Shown: one piece after another, positions 1 through 9,789 of the stretch | Numbering within the stretch: position 1 is the first letter of the stretch | How the letters are laid out: each line of letters opens with the position of its first letter | Origin: Macrotis lagotis | Taxonomy: Eukaryota; Chordata; Mammalia; Peramelemorphia; Peramelidae | NCBI RefSeq assembly: GCF_037893015.1 | Contig: NC_133663.1 | Location: 139,136,553-139,200,552 of the forward strand | DNA length: 64,000 bases | Direction: 5' to 3' | Made by a program: the position numbers and the translations under genes | The notes under the pieces: model-generated | What the model saw: the letters and a program-made list of their open reading frames with translations, nothing else | Told to the model about the DNA's origin: nothing | The model's database searches: none

Positions 1-360
1 TGTTTGTAAGACAGGGATTTGGTGTACTCAATTATGAACCTAGTGTATACAGTAAGTCAGAAGTGATTATTATAATCTTTAGTGGACTAAAAAAGCCCAA
101 TGTGAAAAACCTGTTCTCCTGTTTAAAAATACAAAGTCTGTAGAAAACATTTTCTAGTTAAGTGTAAATATAGTTATTAGGAAAACATATAGAAAAGATA
201 GGAGTAAAGGCAGGGTCTCTTCTAAGCTCTCCCCCAAATCTGTTCAAATACCTTCAAATAATGATACTAAAGAAAGTCAAGAGTCACAGAAGTCACAGAA
301 AGACAGAGTGAAATAATTTTCCAGTTCAAGTCAATTTAGAAGGAAACCAAAAAAGGTCTG
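1..360. other. No recognisable feature
   Basis: AT-rich sequence with no repeat family, RNA or coding signal that I recognise. It runs into the L1-derived block that starts near 360. Confidence 0.4.
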
Positions 361-1440
361 TTTAACCAGGATGCAAAAAGAGCACAGTCCAACACTGGAT
401 GCTTCAGTTCAGACCTGGACCCCAACAAACTAGGAGCAAACCTTGGGGCAAAAGAATCAGTGGAAGCAGTTAAAGTTTTCAGACTTCTCATTCCACAGAC
501 ACAAAAATAACTTGGTAGGGAAAGACTGTTGCATCTGGGTGAGAGTGGAGCATAATCCTAGTGTGCTCAGGAGCAGGACTTGGAAGTCACTGAAACAGCA
601 TCAGTAGAAGTTGCTTCTGGAGCCCTCAGTCCTCAGAATGTAAGGGGGAGGAGTAGGGAGGGATTGAATATCTCCTCAGAAGGAGATAACAGGACTCTCT
701 TTGTTAGCACTGAGGCAGGACACTGTTGCTTTGCCCATACTCAGCTCTATGTTGCTCTCCTAGGTGGCAGTTCCAAGGAGAGGAGGAGCACTAGTACATC
801 AGTTTGTGGTCCCAAGGGAGCAGGAACCCTCCTCACAGTCCCAAGGCAGAAAAGAGTGCTCATGGTCACTCAAAAAAGAAAATAACATCTTTAAAAAACA
901 AACTGGACCAAATAGTAAAAGAGATACAAAAAGCCAATGATGAGAAGACTGCTTTAAAAAGAATGGCTCAAATGGAAAAGGAAGTACAAAAGCTCTCTGA
1001 AGAAAATAATTCCTTAAAAAAGTAATGACTTCATGAGAAATCAAGAAAGAATAAAACAAAATGAAAAGAATGAAAAAAATAGAAGACTGTGAAATAGTTC
1101 ATTGGAACAACAGCTAACCTGGAAAACAGATCCAAAAGAGATAATTTTAAAATTATTTGGTCACCTAAAATCCATGATAGAAAAAAAAAAGAACCCAGAC
1201 ATCATATTTCAAGAAATTATCCAGGAAAACTTTTATTTTCCAGCTAATATTCTAGAACCAGAGGGAAAAATCAAATTTGAAAGATCTACCAATTTATCTT
1301 TTAAGAGATTCAAAATGAATATTATAGCCAAATTCCAGAGCTCCAAATCAAGGAGAAAATTTTTAAAGCAGACTACTGAGAGCTGATAGCAAATCTCGTT
1401 CCTCTCTCTTGCCACCACTGTGATCTTGGAGGAGGCATAA
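360..1440 (+). pseudogene. Decayed L1 5' region and ORF1 fragment
   Basis: Relic of a LINE-1. The upstream part (about 360-800) resembles an L1 5' leader (gln/lys-poor, 'aggagcagg' and 'cctcagtcctcag' type sequence). Downstream, frame 804-1025 gives a lysine/glutamate heptad-like stretch (LKNKLDQIVKEIQKANDEK, KMEKEVQKLSEENNS-like) typical of the ORF1p coiled coil. Frame 1102-1386 gives 'DIIFQEIIQENF' and 'NIIAKFQSSK', which match the RRM region of ORF1p in the younger copy at 35449-36549. The two pieces lie in different frames, so at least one frameshift separates them, and stops are common. ORF1p is the RNA-binding trimeric chaperone of L1; this copy cannot make it. The element ends near 1440 without a visible ORF2. 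Confidence 0.75.
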
Positions 1441-1566
1441 AGTTATGGAAAATTTGGACATGAAAAGTTTGATAAAAGCCAAGGAATAGAATTTAATGGA
1501 TACAAAAGATTTTATGTTTTTTCTAGTATACTCTCCAAATAAGATATATTTATATACACACAAATA

Positions 1567-1574
<8 letters not shown>

Positions 1575-1623
<49 letters not shown>
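1575..1623. repeat. (TA)n microsatellite
   Basis: Uninterrupted TA dinucleotide run. It is the cause of the Tyr-Ile repeat frame on the minus strand, which is not a protein. Confidence 0.95.
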
Positions 1624-1626
<3 letters not shown>

Positions 1627-2435
1627 AAACACATACACACATATGTAACTATTTAAAGAAAAAGAGACATTTCCATAACCACACAGTTAATTACATCAGG
1701 GCTACAAAAGTTCAGATCATCTAGTATAATTATCTCATTTTAAAGCTGAGGAAGTCCAGAGACATTAAAATATTTTTATGGTGCTCATGTCTTTTGAGGC
1801 TAGAATATTTTCTGCTAAAAAGAGAGTAAAATCCCACTTTTCTCCCAAGTCCTAAATCATTGATTGAACAGTAAAACTATTTTCTATAATATGCAATGAA
1901 AAACTGTTACTTATGTTAGCATAAAGAATTATTTTTGTCTGCAAATTTTTCTTAAAGTCTCTGGAATAAATATAAATTCATTTGTTCTAGATTATGAAAG
2001 ATTTTATTTACTATATATTATATTGGTACTATCATGATGTGTAATTTCTTTGTGTACAATTTTCCTTTGCTTAAACAGATTAAAGAACTCTCTCTCTCTT
2101 AAGAAAAATGTCTTAGTGGGCTGCCACTAAAAATATTTCATTGCCCAGTAATGAATCTTCTGGTGATAAACCTATCCATTCTAGTCCTTGGAAAACAGAC
2201 ATAGAATACTTTGCCAGGTTCATACTCAAAGCTTCTCCAGCTTGATAGCAGCTGAAAGAATTTGATTTTTTTTGTTTTGTTTTATTTTTCTGAAAAGCTT
2301 TCAACAATCCAATGTCATCTTCCCATCATGATGAATCTTAGGATTAGGATTTCATTGAATACCATCTTCCTCATTCTGCAGATAGCTGTATGAAAGGAAT
2401 CTTAATTATCAGAAAAAAATTTGGAAGATTGGGAT
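1624..2435. other. AT-rich sequence, nothing firm
   Basis: No feature I can name. The stretch 1680-1770 has a faint MIR-like composition ('cacacagttaattacatcagggct') but is too short to call. Confidence 0.3.
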
Positions 2436-2775
2436 GAGGATAAAGTTGTTTTTTTATTTATTTTTTCTTATTTTTGTACAAATGATGTTTTTTTTATACA
2501 TTGCTAAAATATTCTTGTTTAAGAGTAAACATAATACCCCCCTCTCCCCAAAAATGTATAGACCTGCATGAGCAATAAAGTAAAGGAAAGAGAAAAAAAG
2601 GAAAAGGAAAATTAAAAAAAATATGTGCAGCCAGGTAGTGCAGGGGACGGACCACTGGCCCTGGAGCCAGGAGCACCTGGGTCCAAATCCAGCTTCAGAC
2701 ACTCAAGAATCACTCAGCTGTGTGACTCCAGGCAAGCCACCCAGCCCCATTTGCCCTGCAAATCCCCTACCCCAA

Positions 2776-2776
<1 letters not shown>

Positions 2777-2816
<40 letters not shown>
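2777..2816. repeat. (AAT)n microsatellite in HAL1 tail
   Basis: About thirteen AAT units. The full-length HAL1-like copy has only a short ATT tract at the same place (37355-37370), so the run expanded after insertion. Confidence 0.95.
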
Positions 2817-2817
<1 letters not shown>

Positions 2818-2874
2818 TGTGCTTCAGTCTGTGTTCCATCACTTCCAGCTCTGTCGCCAGTGGGTCACATTTTT

Positions 2875-3034
2875 CTGGGTTTTTTTTTTAGGTTTTTGCA
2901 GGGCAAATGGGGTTAAGTGGCTTGCCCAAGGCCACACAGCTAGGTAATTATTAAGTGTCTGAGACTGGATTTGAACCCAGGTACTCCGGACTCTAGGACC
3001 AGTGCTTTATCCACTGAGCCACCTAGCCGCCCCT
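2875..3034 (-). mobile_element. WSINE1-like SINE inside HAL1 copy
   Basis: tRNA-headed marsupial SINE in antisense: poly-T, 'gcttgcccaaggccacac', 'tttgaacccaggtac', 'atccactgagccacctag'. Flanked by an imperfect TSD (tgggtcacattttt at 2861-2874 and tggatcacattctt at 3035-3048). The insertion is absent from the homologous position of the copy near 37300, so it postdates the HAL1 family split. Confidence 0.9.
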
Positions 3035-3396
3035 TGGATCACATTCTTTAGGTTAAGTCCATTACAAAAGCTACTTCCATATTTTCCCACTGTTACCATT
3101 GCTGATCGTTAACTCCTTCCATTTGTATTTCCCCACTACCATATCCTATATTTTCTTTCTCCTTTCACTCTGTCCCTCTTCTTAAATATGCTGTAGGGTA
3201 GTTGAGTGACACAACAGACAGATCCCTGGCCCTGGGGCTGAGGCCCTGAGCCCACATACCACCCCTTAGGCCCAGCATCCACCTGGCCCTATGGTCTGGG
3301 ACAGGCCATCCAATCCCAGCCCCTTGCAAGAAGTAAAAATGAAAATGTTTTATATCTGACCATTCTCCCCCCATGGTCCAAGAGGATAAAGTTGTT

Positions 3397-3798
3397 ATGA
3401 GTATCCTAAAAGTATCCTATGTATGAGTATGCTAAATTAAAAGCAGTTTGTCATGGGGTTCTAAAACTTTCTTTTTTATTATATAGAACTGTTAGAGAAT
3501 AGTCAAATCTTGAGATAAAAAACAAGGATGTTGACTGGTTTCTCCAGGATATTTTAAATCAGGGACCAGAAGGTATTTTTTTGAGATATAGTGTATAAAG
3601 TTCTGGAGACAGAGTCAGAAAGACAAGTTCAAATCTTGTATGTTTGCTGTGTAAAGGAAAGTTACAATGTATTTTAGTCTTTTTTTCCCTCAAAAGTATC
3701 ATAAGAATATTAAGATCTGCTTCAAAAGCAGAGTATCAACTGAGTTAAGTAAAGTGTTTTCAGATCTTTGCAGAATAATTGTTATATAATTATAATCA
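3397..3798. other. Unique sequence with possible MIR remnant
   Basis: Mostly unclassified. About 3590-3690 has a MIR-like layout (gagtcagaaagacaagttcaa then cttgtat...) on the plus strand, heavily decayed. No gene signal. Confidence 0.3.
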
Positions 3799-3841
3799 TG
3801 ATGATGATGATGATGATGATGATAATGATGATGATGATAAT
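3796..3841. repeat. (GAT)n microsatellite
   Basis: Trinucleotide GAT/ATG run with one 'aat' interruption. It generates a methionine-repeat frame that is not a gene. Confidence 0.95.
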
Positions 3842-4229
3842 TTTATTTGCTATTATGGGAATTAAAATTCACTTAATATTACTTCATTATATTTTAATCC
3901 ACTGCATGACCCATATCTCTCATCAGACCCCATGTATGTCATATATCCATGGTTTGCTCTCTTTCCTAAAACTGACTTTTTAAAAAAAAATTCCTGAGGG
4001 GAACAGGGAGGAACAGTCATTTGTTAATGGCATGTCACCATTCTCCCACAGGACTGCCCTCATCGTTGGACTAATCTTTGAGCATTCCCTCTTTGTCCAT
4101 CCTTTCACCTCCAAGTGTTACTATTGTTTTTTGCTCCAGCTAAAAGAATTTGGCCTTTCGGGAGTTTTTCATCTTTTTTTAGTCAATGTTATCTCATTCT
4201 TCATCCATTTTTGAATTTTATATTATAGG

Positions 4230-4400
4230 ACTGTAATGACTCCAGAAAAGTATAGCTTTAGAGAATTTACCCACAAGCCAGGATCATTGAGTTCAAGGTC
4301 CAGGTTGACCCATGTTGGCTGTGAACTTTGGGAGGTTACTTAACTTCCCAAGGCTCTATACAACTCTCTAAGCTGAACTGTAAATAAAATAAGACTTGCA
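4230..4400 (+). repeat. MIR-like SINE remnant
   Basis: Old CORE-SINE layout: 'ggatcattgagttcaagg', then 'gtgaactttgggaggttac', 'ttaacttcccaaggct' and 'ctgtaaataaaataag'. Strongly decayed, with no TSD visible. Confidence 0.55.
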
Positions 4401-4655
4401 GTAGAAATTTCAGATTTAGTTCCCTCTTTATAAGAGAGATAAAGATGGAGAAAGAGAGACAAAGAGAGAGATGAAGCCCCACCTACTTATCTTAAGGAAT
4501 CTTTGGAAGGCTGTAAGCTTATTAAGAAAATAATTGTAGATTTGTTTAGAAATACATGAAAAACATAAAAATGCAAGGGATTATCATTTTTTTTTTCAGA
4601 AAATTGGGTTGCATTTTTGTGGAACAGATTTCTCTACCAATCAAGAGATAATTGA

Positions 4656-4761
4656 GTACTTACTTTGGCAGCACATATATTAAAACTGAACTGATACAGA
4701 GAAGATTAGCATGGCCCATGTATATAGATGACATGCAAATCTGTGAAGCATTTCATATTTT
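4656..4761 (+). pseudogene. U6 snRNA retropseudogene
   Basis: Collinear over about 106 nt with U6 spliceosomal RNA, from the 5' stem ('gtacttactttggcagcac') through the ACAGAGA box ('gatacagagaagattagc'), the catalytic AGC triad and on to 'gtgaagcatttcatatttt'. Almost every CpG of U6 has become TpG or CpA (for example 'gatgacatgcaaatctgtg'), which indicates long neutral decay. An A-rich tail follows directly (4762-4769), as in L1-mobilised U6 copies. No proximal sequence element or TATA box at the usual U6 spacing is evident upstream. U6 normally pairs with the 5' splice site and U2 in the spliceosome; this copy is not expected to function. Confidence 0.92.
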
Positions 4762-4802
4762 AAAAAAAATAGATACCTGAATCATTAAAAAGGGGTCAAA
4801 GA

Positions 4803-4968
4803 GGGGCAGCTAGGTGGTGTAGTGGATAAAGCACCGGCCCTGGAGTCAGTAGTACCTGGGTTCAAATCCGGTCTCAGACACTTAATAATTACCTAGCTGT
4901 GTGGCCTTGTGCAAGCCACTTAACCCCATTTGCCTTGCAAAAAAAAAAAAAAAAAAACTAAAAAAAAT
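4803..4968 (+). mobile_element. WSINE1-like SINE
   Basis: Well-preserved plus-strand SINE: 'ggggcagctaggtggtgtag', 'gataaagcaccggccctgg', 'tcaaatccggtctcagac', 'taattacctagctgtgtgg', ending in an A-tail to about 4967. The head is tRNA-derived with A/B-box-like blocks for RNA polymerase III. No clear TSD. Confidence 0.92.
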
Positions 4969-4969
4969 G

Positions 4970-6260
4970 TGATCCTTTGAGCTCTTAAAAATCATTTAAA
5001 TAGTCTTATATGGAACTAGGATTTTTTATAGTGAGGAAGTGAGAAATATGAAAAGACCCAGGGTACTTCTTAGGGGTAACAAAGGAAGTATCTTCCTTCT
5101 AGGAGCAAAATAACTATTAAGAGATAGACTAAAAAAAAGAGATAGCCTAAGAAGGATGAAATTGATTTGATTTGATTTGCTTCAATTTAATTCAATATTA
5201 ATGAGGTACATAGCCCATTATCAAATAATTCATCAATAAAAATATGGGAAAATACATAAAAATAACTATATATGTTACTTATGTCATGTTTATTTTACAA
5301 AGGATGATAAGAAATTTTAAGAGATTACATTTACTTTTAGCTCCTACGAAGGGAAAGGACATACAGAAGACTTTATGGAGAGTACTTGAATTATGTTTTG
5401 AAGGAAAGGACAGACTTTAATAAAGCATAGGGAGAATCATAAGGAGGCATGGGACAAACAGTGAGCCAAGGCATTTTTATGGGAGAGGACAGAATGAGTA
5501 TAAGGGAAATTAGTAAAGCTTCGAAGAATCTGTAGGGTAAAAATATGGGTAAAGTCTGCAAAAGCTGAAACTAGTTGTGGGTCTTGAATACCAAAATCAG
5601 AAGTTTATTTATTATTTCATAGGCAGTTAGGAGTTAGTCTAAGTTCTTAAGTAGAATAATGGAATAATTTTCATAATATAGTAGGAAAAAACAGTTGAGG
5701 GGCAGTTAAAATTGTGATAGAAAAGAAGAGATGAGGTCAACATAAGATTAGTTTAATTAGAAATAAGAAAGGGGGCTGATAGAAGAGAAATTATGAAAGT
5801 AACAGTTCTGAACTTGACAACTGATAACGCATACCAGCACAATAATTTATTGGAAGTGGAAGGTGAGAGAAACAGAAATGTCAAAGATTGTAGAAATATA
5901 AAACCTAATAATTGGAATATTAGAAGTCATATGGTTCAATGCATACCTGAAGACAAATAGTCTATATCTCTAATAGCTTTCTTTCCAGTAACTAATTAAA
6001 GAACATGAAAGAATATCAAAATCTGAGTCATTTTTTGGTTATATATCCTGGTTAAGGAATTGTACGCAAATCAGTTAAATCTCAGCTATTGATAATCTGT
6101 TTGAATAGAGTTTGTTCACAAGGAAGCAATAAAATTTAACTAGGAAACAAGAAAAAATAATGAACTTCTACATGGCTCACATATATAAAGTAATTTTATA
6201 CTTACTTAATTTTCCTATTACATTATTCTCTTGAGGTATTCTCTTGTGCCAATACCACAT
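4970..6260. other. AT-rich region with one old interspersed repeat
   Basis: About 5360-5560 ('gtacttgaattatgttttga', 'gcatgggacaaacagtgag') shares its theme with 20320-20560 and 52380-52620: an ancient mammalian interspersed repeat whose name I cannot give. The rest is unclassified. No coding signal. Confidence 0.35.
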
Positions 6261-6264
6261 TAAC

Positions 6265-6385
6265 TTTTTCATTAGACTGTAATCTTCTTGAGGCCAAGGA
6301 CTGTCTTTTGCCTTTTTCTGTATTTTCAATGCAGTACATGACCCATTGTAGGCATTTGATAATTTTTTATTAACTGATATTTATG
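6265..6385 (+). repeat. L2-like LINE 3' end
   Basis: Typical L2 3' terminus: 'gactgtaatcttcttgagg', 'ccaaggactgtctttt', 'tgacccattgtaggcatttg' and a terminal 'ttaactgat'. Ancient and decayed. Confidence 0.65.
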
Positions 6386-6679
6386 CTCAGGAGACTAATT
6401 TTAGTATGACAATAGAGCTGGCAATTTTTTAAGCCAAGTATTAAAGCTAAGTCTTCTGACTGAAGCGAGCATTCTTGTCTCCACTATATTCTCATGAGAT
6501 CAGAATGAAGTCCAAGTTGAGTAATGGAACATTTATTCTATCCTAAGAATCTTAGTTTAACCCTCATAGTTATTTTTATGACTATTTCTCTCTGAGTAAG
6601 ATTTTCTGCTATGATAAACCAATGTGTTTTAGGAATCAGATGAATATGGCAGAAACAAGTCTTCACTTGATTGTATTGG

Positions 6680-6935
6680 TTTTCTTCCTGCAAAACCTTT
6701 TTAATTTAATTTAACCTAATCAAAATTATCCATTTTAAATCCCCTAATGTTCTCTTTTTCTTGTTTGGTCATAAATTCTTCCCCAATCCATAGATTTAAG
6801 AGATAATGTTTCCCATGCTCTAATAATTTGTTTATGATATTACCTTTTATATCTAAATCATGAACTCATTTTAATTTTACTGTTCCTTGGTTTTGGATTA
6901 TAATTATGCTTTGTCCCCTTGCACAAAATATTTCC
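6680..6935 (-). mobile_element. L1 ORF2 fragment
   Basis: Antisense marsupial L1 ORF2 sequence recognisable by 'aatcaaaattatccatttt', 'ctcttgtttggtcataaat'-like and 'tctaaatcatgaactcattt' blocks. The frame is destroyed. Confidence 0.7.
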
Positions 6936-7184
6936 TTATGTCTCTTCATTATCCCTCTTTTCTTTCTGTTGGCTTTCTAAACCTTCATTCTGTAATTAAT
7001 GACACCTATAATTATCTGGACCATTTCTTTTCTTTGTATTCTTCACACTAGCAAAAACTTCCATGTAATCTATTCTCTCATCTTCCTTCCAGGAAGCCTA
7101 CACTGCTTTGTAGAGTATGCTCCATGGATTCTTCTCTTCTGTTATTTCCAGGATAATGCCAATTATTGCAGGTGGTAGAAAGAA

Positions 7185-7330
7185 CACTATTTTAGGACCT
7201 ATTGTTGGTATTTCTGCATCAAAGATTATGTGTGGTTTTATAGGATTTTGAGCATAGCTCCAATTGATCTTTAGAATGGTTAGATAAGTTCACAATTCTA
7301 CCAGCAGCAGATTAGTGCCCTAATTAGTCT
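7185..7330 (-). mobile_element. L1 ORF2 3' fragment
   Basis: Antisense match to the L1 block 'tgggcatag...ttgctctccagaatggttgg' (here 'gagcatagctccaattg' and 'agaatggttagataagttc'). Its order relative to the fragment at 6680-6935 is wrong for a single element, so these are two different L1 relics. Confidence 0.65.
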
Positions 7331-7422
7331 GAACACAGCACCTCTCTAATTATGCAGCCCACTACTCATCTATTTTCTCTGTTGCTTACCTTCAGTTTAA
7401 TGTACCTAGAAATAACCTCCCT

Positions 7423-7989
7423 ATGATCATGCTCTCCCACTTTTCTAGGTGCCAGTTACCTTCAAGGGGTCTTACTTTCCAGTTCCCGGGAGAAGATTTT
7501 TCAGCACCAAATCTCCTGGAGCCTTATTTATCAGATGTTCATCTCCCTTCACCAACTTTCTCTCCACTCATAAAGCATTCATCAGAGAAACTCCTTCACA
7601 CATCCAAAGCAATGCATCCTTTCTACTCTATTTTTAATATTTCCCCCTCTACTCCTTGCCCTGTACCCTCTAGTCTCTTCTCTTTCCAATATCACAGTGA
7701 TCACTTTTTAGTCATTGCTAGCCTTTTATTTGATTCCATGCATCACTCACTACTCTATCTCTCTGTTCCCCTCTCCTTTTTTATGCACCTTCCATGTTGT
7801 AATGCAGTCCCACAAAGGAATCATTCACCTGTTGACTTGGTGTTGCTAGATCCTGTCCATAATGGCCCCTACCCACCTCTTCACCATTACCTCTACCAGA
7901 TTTCTGCCTTATTTTCTGTCAACTTGTGTTTATTTAGAATGAAGTCTTTCACTGGTCTCTGTTCTCACTCTATTTTCTTTGACAGCTAA
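7423..7989 (+). other. 188-codon open frame, no recognised family
   Basis: Longest uninterrupted frame in the window, 188 codons from an ATG to TAG. The predicted product is rich in Ser, Leu, Pro, His and Phe. There are no catalytic motifs, signal peptide or transmembrane pattern I can defend, and no tandem structure. The DNA is pyrimidine-rich on this strand, which lowers stop density by composition alone. No promoter or splice signal supports it. It could be an old transposon ORF, a pyrimidine-rich chance frame or, least likely, a lineage-specific gene. Confidence 0.2.
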
Positions 7990-8522
7990 TTCTTAATCAT
8001 TCCTACATTTTTTGGGGAGTATTTGAGAAGAAATAGGCTCCTCAGTTACTACATATAGGGAAATAAGAATACAGAAAGAAAGCTATTTGAGGGGGGAAGC
8101 AGCTTTACAGAGCATGATCCTTTTTATTAAGGAAGACTTTCAGATATAGATTTAAGAAATGATATCCAGTAACCAAAAGTGACGTATTTACCCTTTGACC
8201 ATCAATGTGTTCTTTATATGTAGACCCAGTCTCTCATGACTGTATGTGTACTTATGGCACAAGCTTGCCAAGAGGTTTTTTTTTAATTTTTTAAAAACAA
8301 TTGTTCTTTTTAAACTACCTTGTTAAATATCCCATTTTAAACCTAATTGGAAATGGGCTTACTGATGTTAATGGGAAGTATACTACTATGGGAAGATGAA
8401 ATGTATGCCTTCAGAATTTTACTTTGAATCCTTACTAGAAGTAATTAGCTGTTCCCTAAAGAATACATCTATGAGACTAAGGGTCTGTTGGGTGGTTACC
8501 TGGTTGGCAGGTTTACTCCTCC

Positions 8523-8708
8523 AGGAACTGTAATCTTTTCTTTTATGTTTTTTTTTGGCAAGGCAAATGGGGTTAAGTGGCTTGCCCAAGGCCACACAGC
8601 TAGGTAATTATTAAGTGTCTGAGACCAGATTTGAACCCAGGTACTCCTGACTCCAAGCCAGTGCTTTATCCTCTATGCCACCTAGCTGCCCCTAGGAACT
8701 GTGATCTT
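8523..8708 (-). mobile_element. WSINE1-like SINE with 15-bp TSD
   Basis: Antisense SINE (8538-8693): poly-T, 'aaggcaaatggggttaagtg', 'ctaggtaattattaagtg', 'gccacctagctgcccc'. TSD aggaactgtaatctt (8523-8537) and aggaactgtgatctt (8694-8708), with one mismatch. Young relative to its surroundings. Confidence 0.95.
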
Positions 8709-9515
8709 AAGATCTACTACTAAAGTTTCTTTGTGTAAGAAAGTTCATCTGTCACAATGCCTTCTTGTATAATATATGGTCATACAAATAAATATTACTT
8801 TCATGGAAAAAAAAACTTGAGTATGTTTATTTAGAGATGGATTGTCTTATATGGCTAGAAACTTAGTTTTTCTACCTCTCTATTCCCAGGATTGTGATGA
8901 TACTTCTTTATGAAGCAAAAGAAATAAAATCTCAATGAAGAAATCTTTTTTTCCTTTGTTGAAGGATATAAGGTTTATATTATGCCATATTATATCATAC
9001 AATTATGTACTATGAAAATGTTTCTCATAATCTTTTGGCTTAAGAGAAAGCAGAATAAAATTGGATCATATAAATTCAGGAATCTCTTCAATGTTAAAAC
9101 AAAGGTCAAGAGAGTACTCACAATATCATCATGAGTGTCCTGAATTCCTAACATAGAATCTTGAAGCTTCACTGAAATTATTTCACTTTTGAAGAGCAGT
9201 TTTAATGATAATTGGGGAAATAACAGTGATTTATTATAAAGGCTCTTCAGTACAGATTAGAAGGAATTTATTTCCCTTTAAAAACTACCCTTTCTCCCAG
9301 AGTTTTTGAACTGTTCTATCAGAGTATTATCTCAAAGTAGCTGAATACTTATAAGGTCTTTTCATGAATTCTATAACATATAGTTTCATAAAGAAATTTT
9401 ATCTGCAAGTATAACTTTTTGTGGGATTCTACATTCCTGAATACTCATATTATTTCATTAATGCATCAATGATTGTTGGTCTTAAAGAATTACTCCTTCT
9501 CAAGCACCTATCAAT
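8709..9515. other. Unique AT-rich sequence
   Basis: No repeat family, RNA or coding signal recognised. Confidence 0.3.

Positions 9516-9517
<2 letters not shown>

Positions 9518-9570
<53 letters not shown>
9518..9570. repeat. (TC)n microsatellite
   Basis: Pure CT/TC dinucleotide run of about 50 bp; a polypyrimidine tract with H-DNA potential. Confidence 0.95.
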
Positions 9571-9572
<2 letters not shown>

Positions 9573-9619
9573 ATTTTAAATATATCTAGGAACAGTCAGG
9601 GGAAAAAAAGTGTTGGATC

Positions 9620-9785
9620 TGGTATTAAAAGACCTGGATTTAAATCCTGACTTTATAACTTCCTTCTTGAGTGTCATTGGGTTATCACTTAATCTCTCTC
9701 AGTCTCATTTTCCTTGCCTATAAAATGAATGGGTAAGATTAGTGACCTTTTACCCACTCTAAATCAATGATTCCATCCACATGAT
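9620..9785 (+). repeat. MIR-type SINE
   Basis: Old CORE-SINE in sense: 'gacctggatttaaatcctg', 'gtgtcattgggttatcac', 'ttaatctctctcagtctc', then 'tgcctataaaatgaatggg' and 'tctaaatcaatgattcca'. Confidence 0.75.
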
Positions 9786-9789
9786 TGGG

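Larger units (their letters stand above)
2436..3396 (-). mobile_element. 5'-truncated HAL1-like element with 15-bp TSD
   Basis: Minus-strand copy of the 3' tail of the full-length element at 34699-37887. Matching landmarks are the 'ccatggtcc' block (3371-3379 here, near 36975 there), the SINE-like module M1 (about 3195-3340), the 'gctgatcg' block, one module M2 (about 2622-2765) and the A-rich 3' end (2451-2620). It is bounded by a perfect 15-bp direct repeat, gaggataaagttgtt, at 2436-2450 and 3382-3396. That is the hallmark of L1-type target-primed reverse transcription with 5' truncation. It carries one M2-type module where the full-length copy has two, an expanded (AAT)n run and a later SINE insertion (2875-3034). 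It has no coding part. Confidence 0.85.

Noticed and set aside
1363..1638. Tyr-Ile repeat frame of 91 codons (minus strand)
   Set aside because: Produced by the (TA)n tract; similar cases at 39571-39777, 33621-33803, 46262-46603.
4656..4761. Functional U6 snRNA gene
   Set aside because: CpG-decayed throughout, A-tail at the 3' end and no upstream snRNA promoter elements.
4803..4880. tRNA gene suggested by A/B-box-like blocks in SINE heads
   Set aside because: The heads are tRNA-derived but do not fold as a full cloverleaf and are followed by the SINE body and A-tail; the same applies to the other SINEs.
6680..7330. A single L1 fragment
   Set aside because: The two L1-matching pieces are in the wrong order for one minus-strand element, so they were kept separate.
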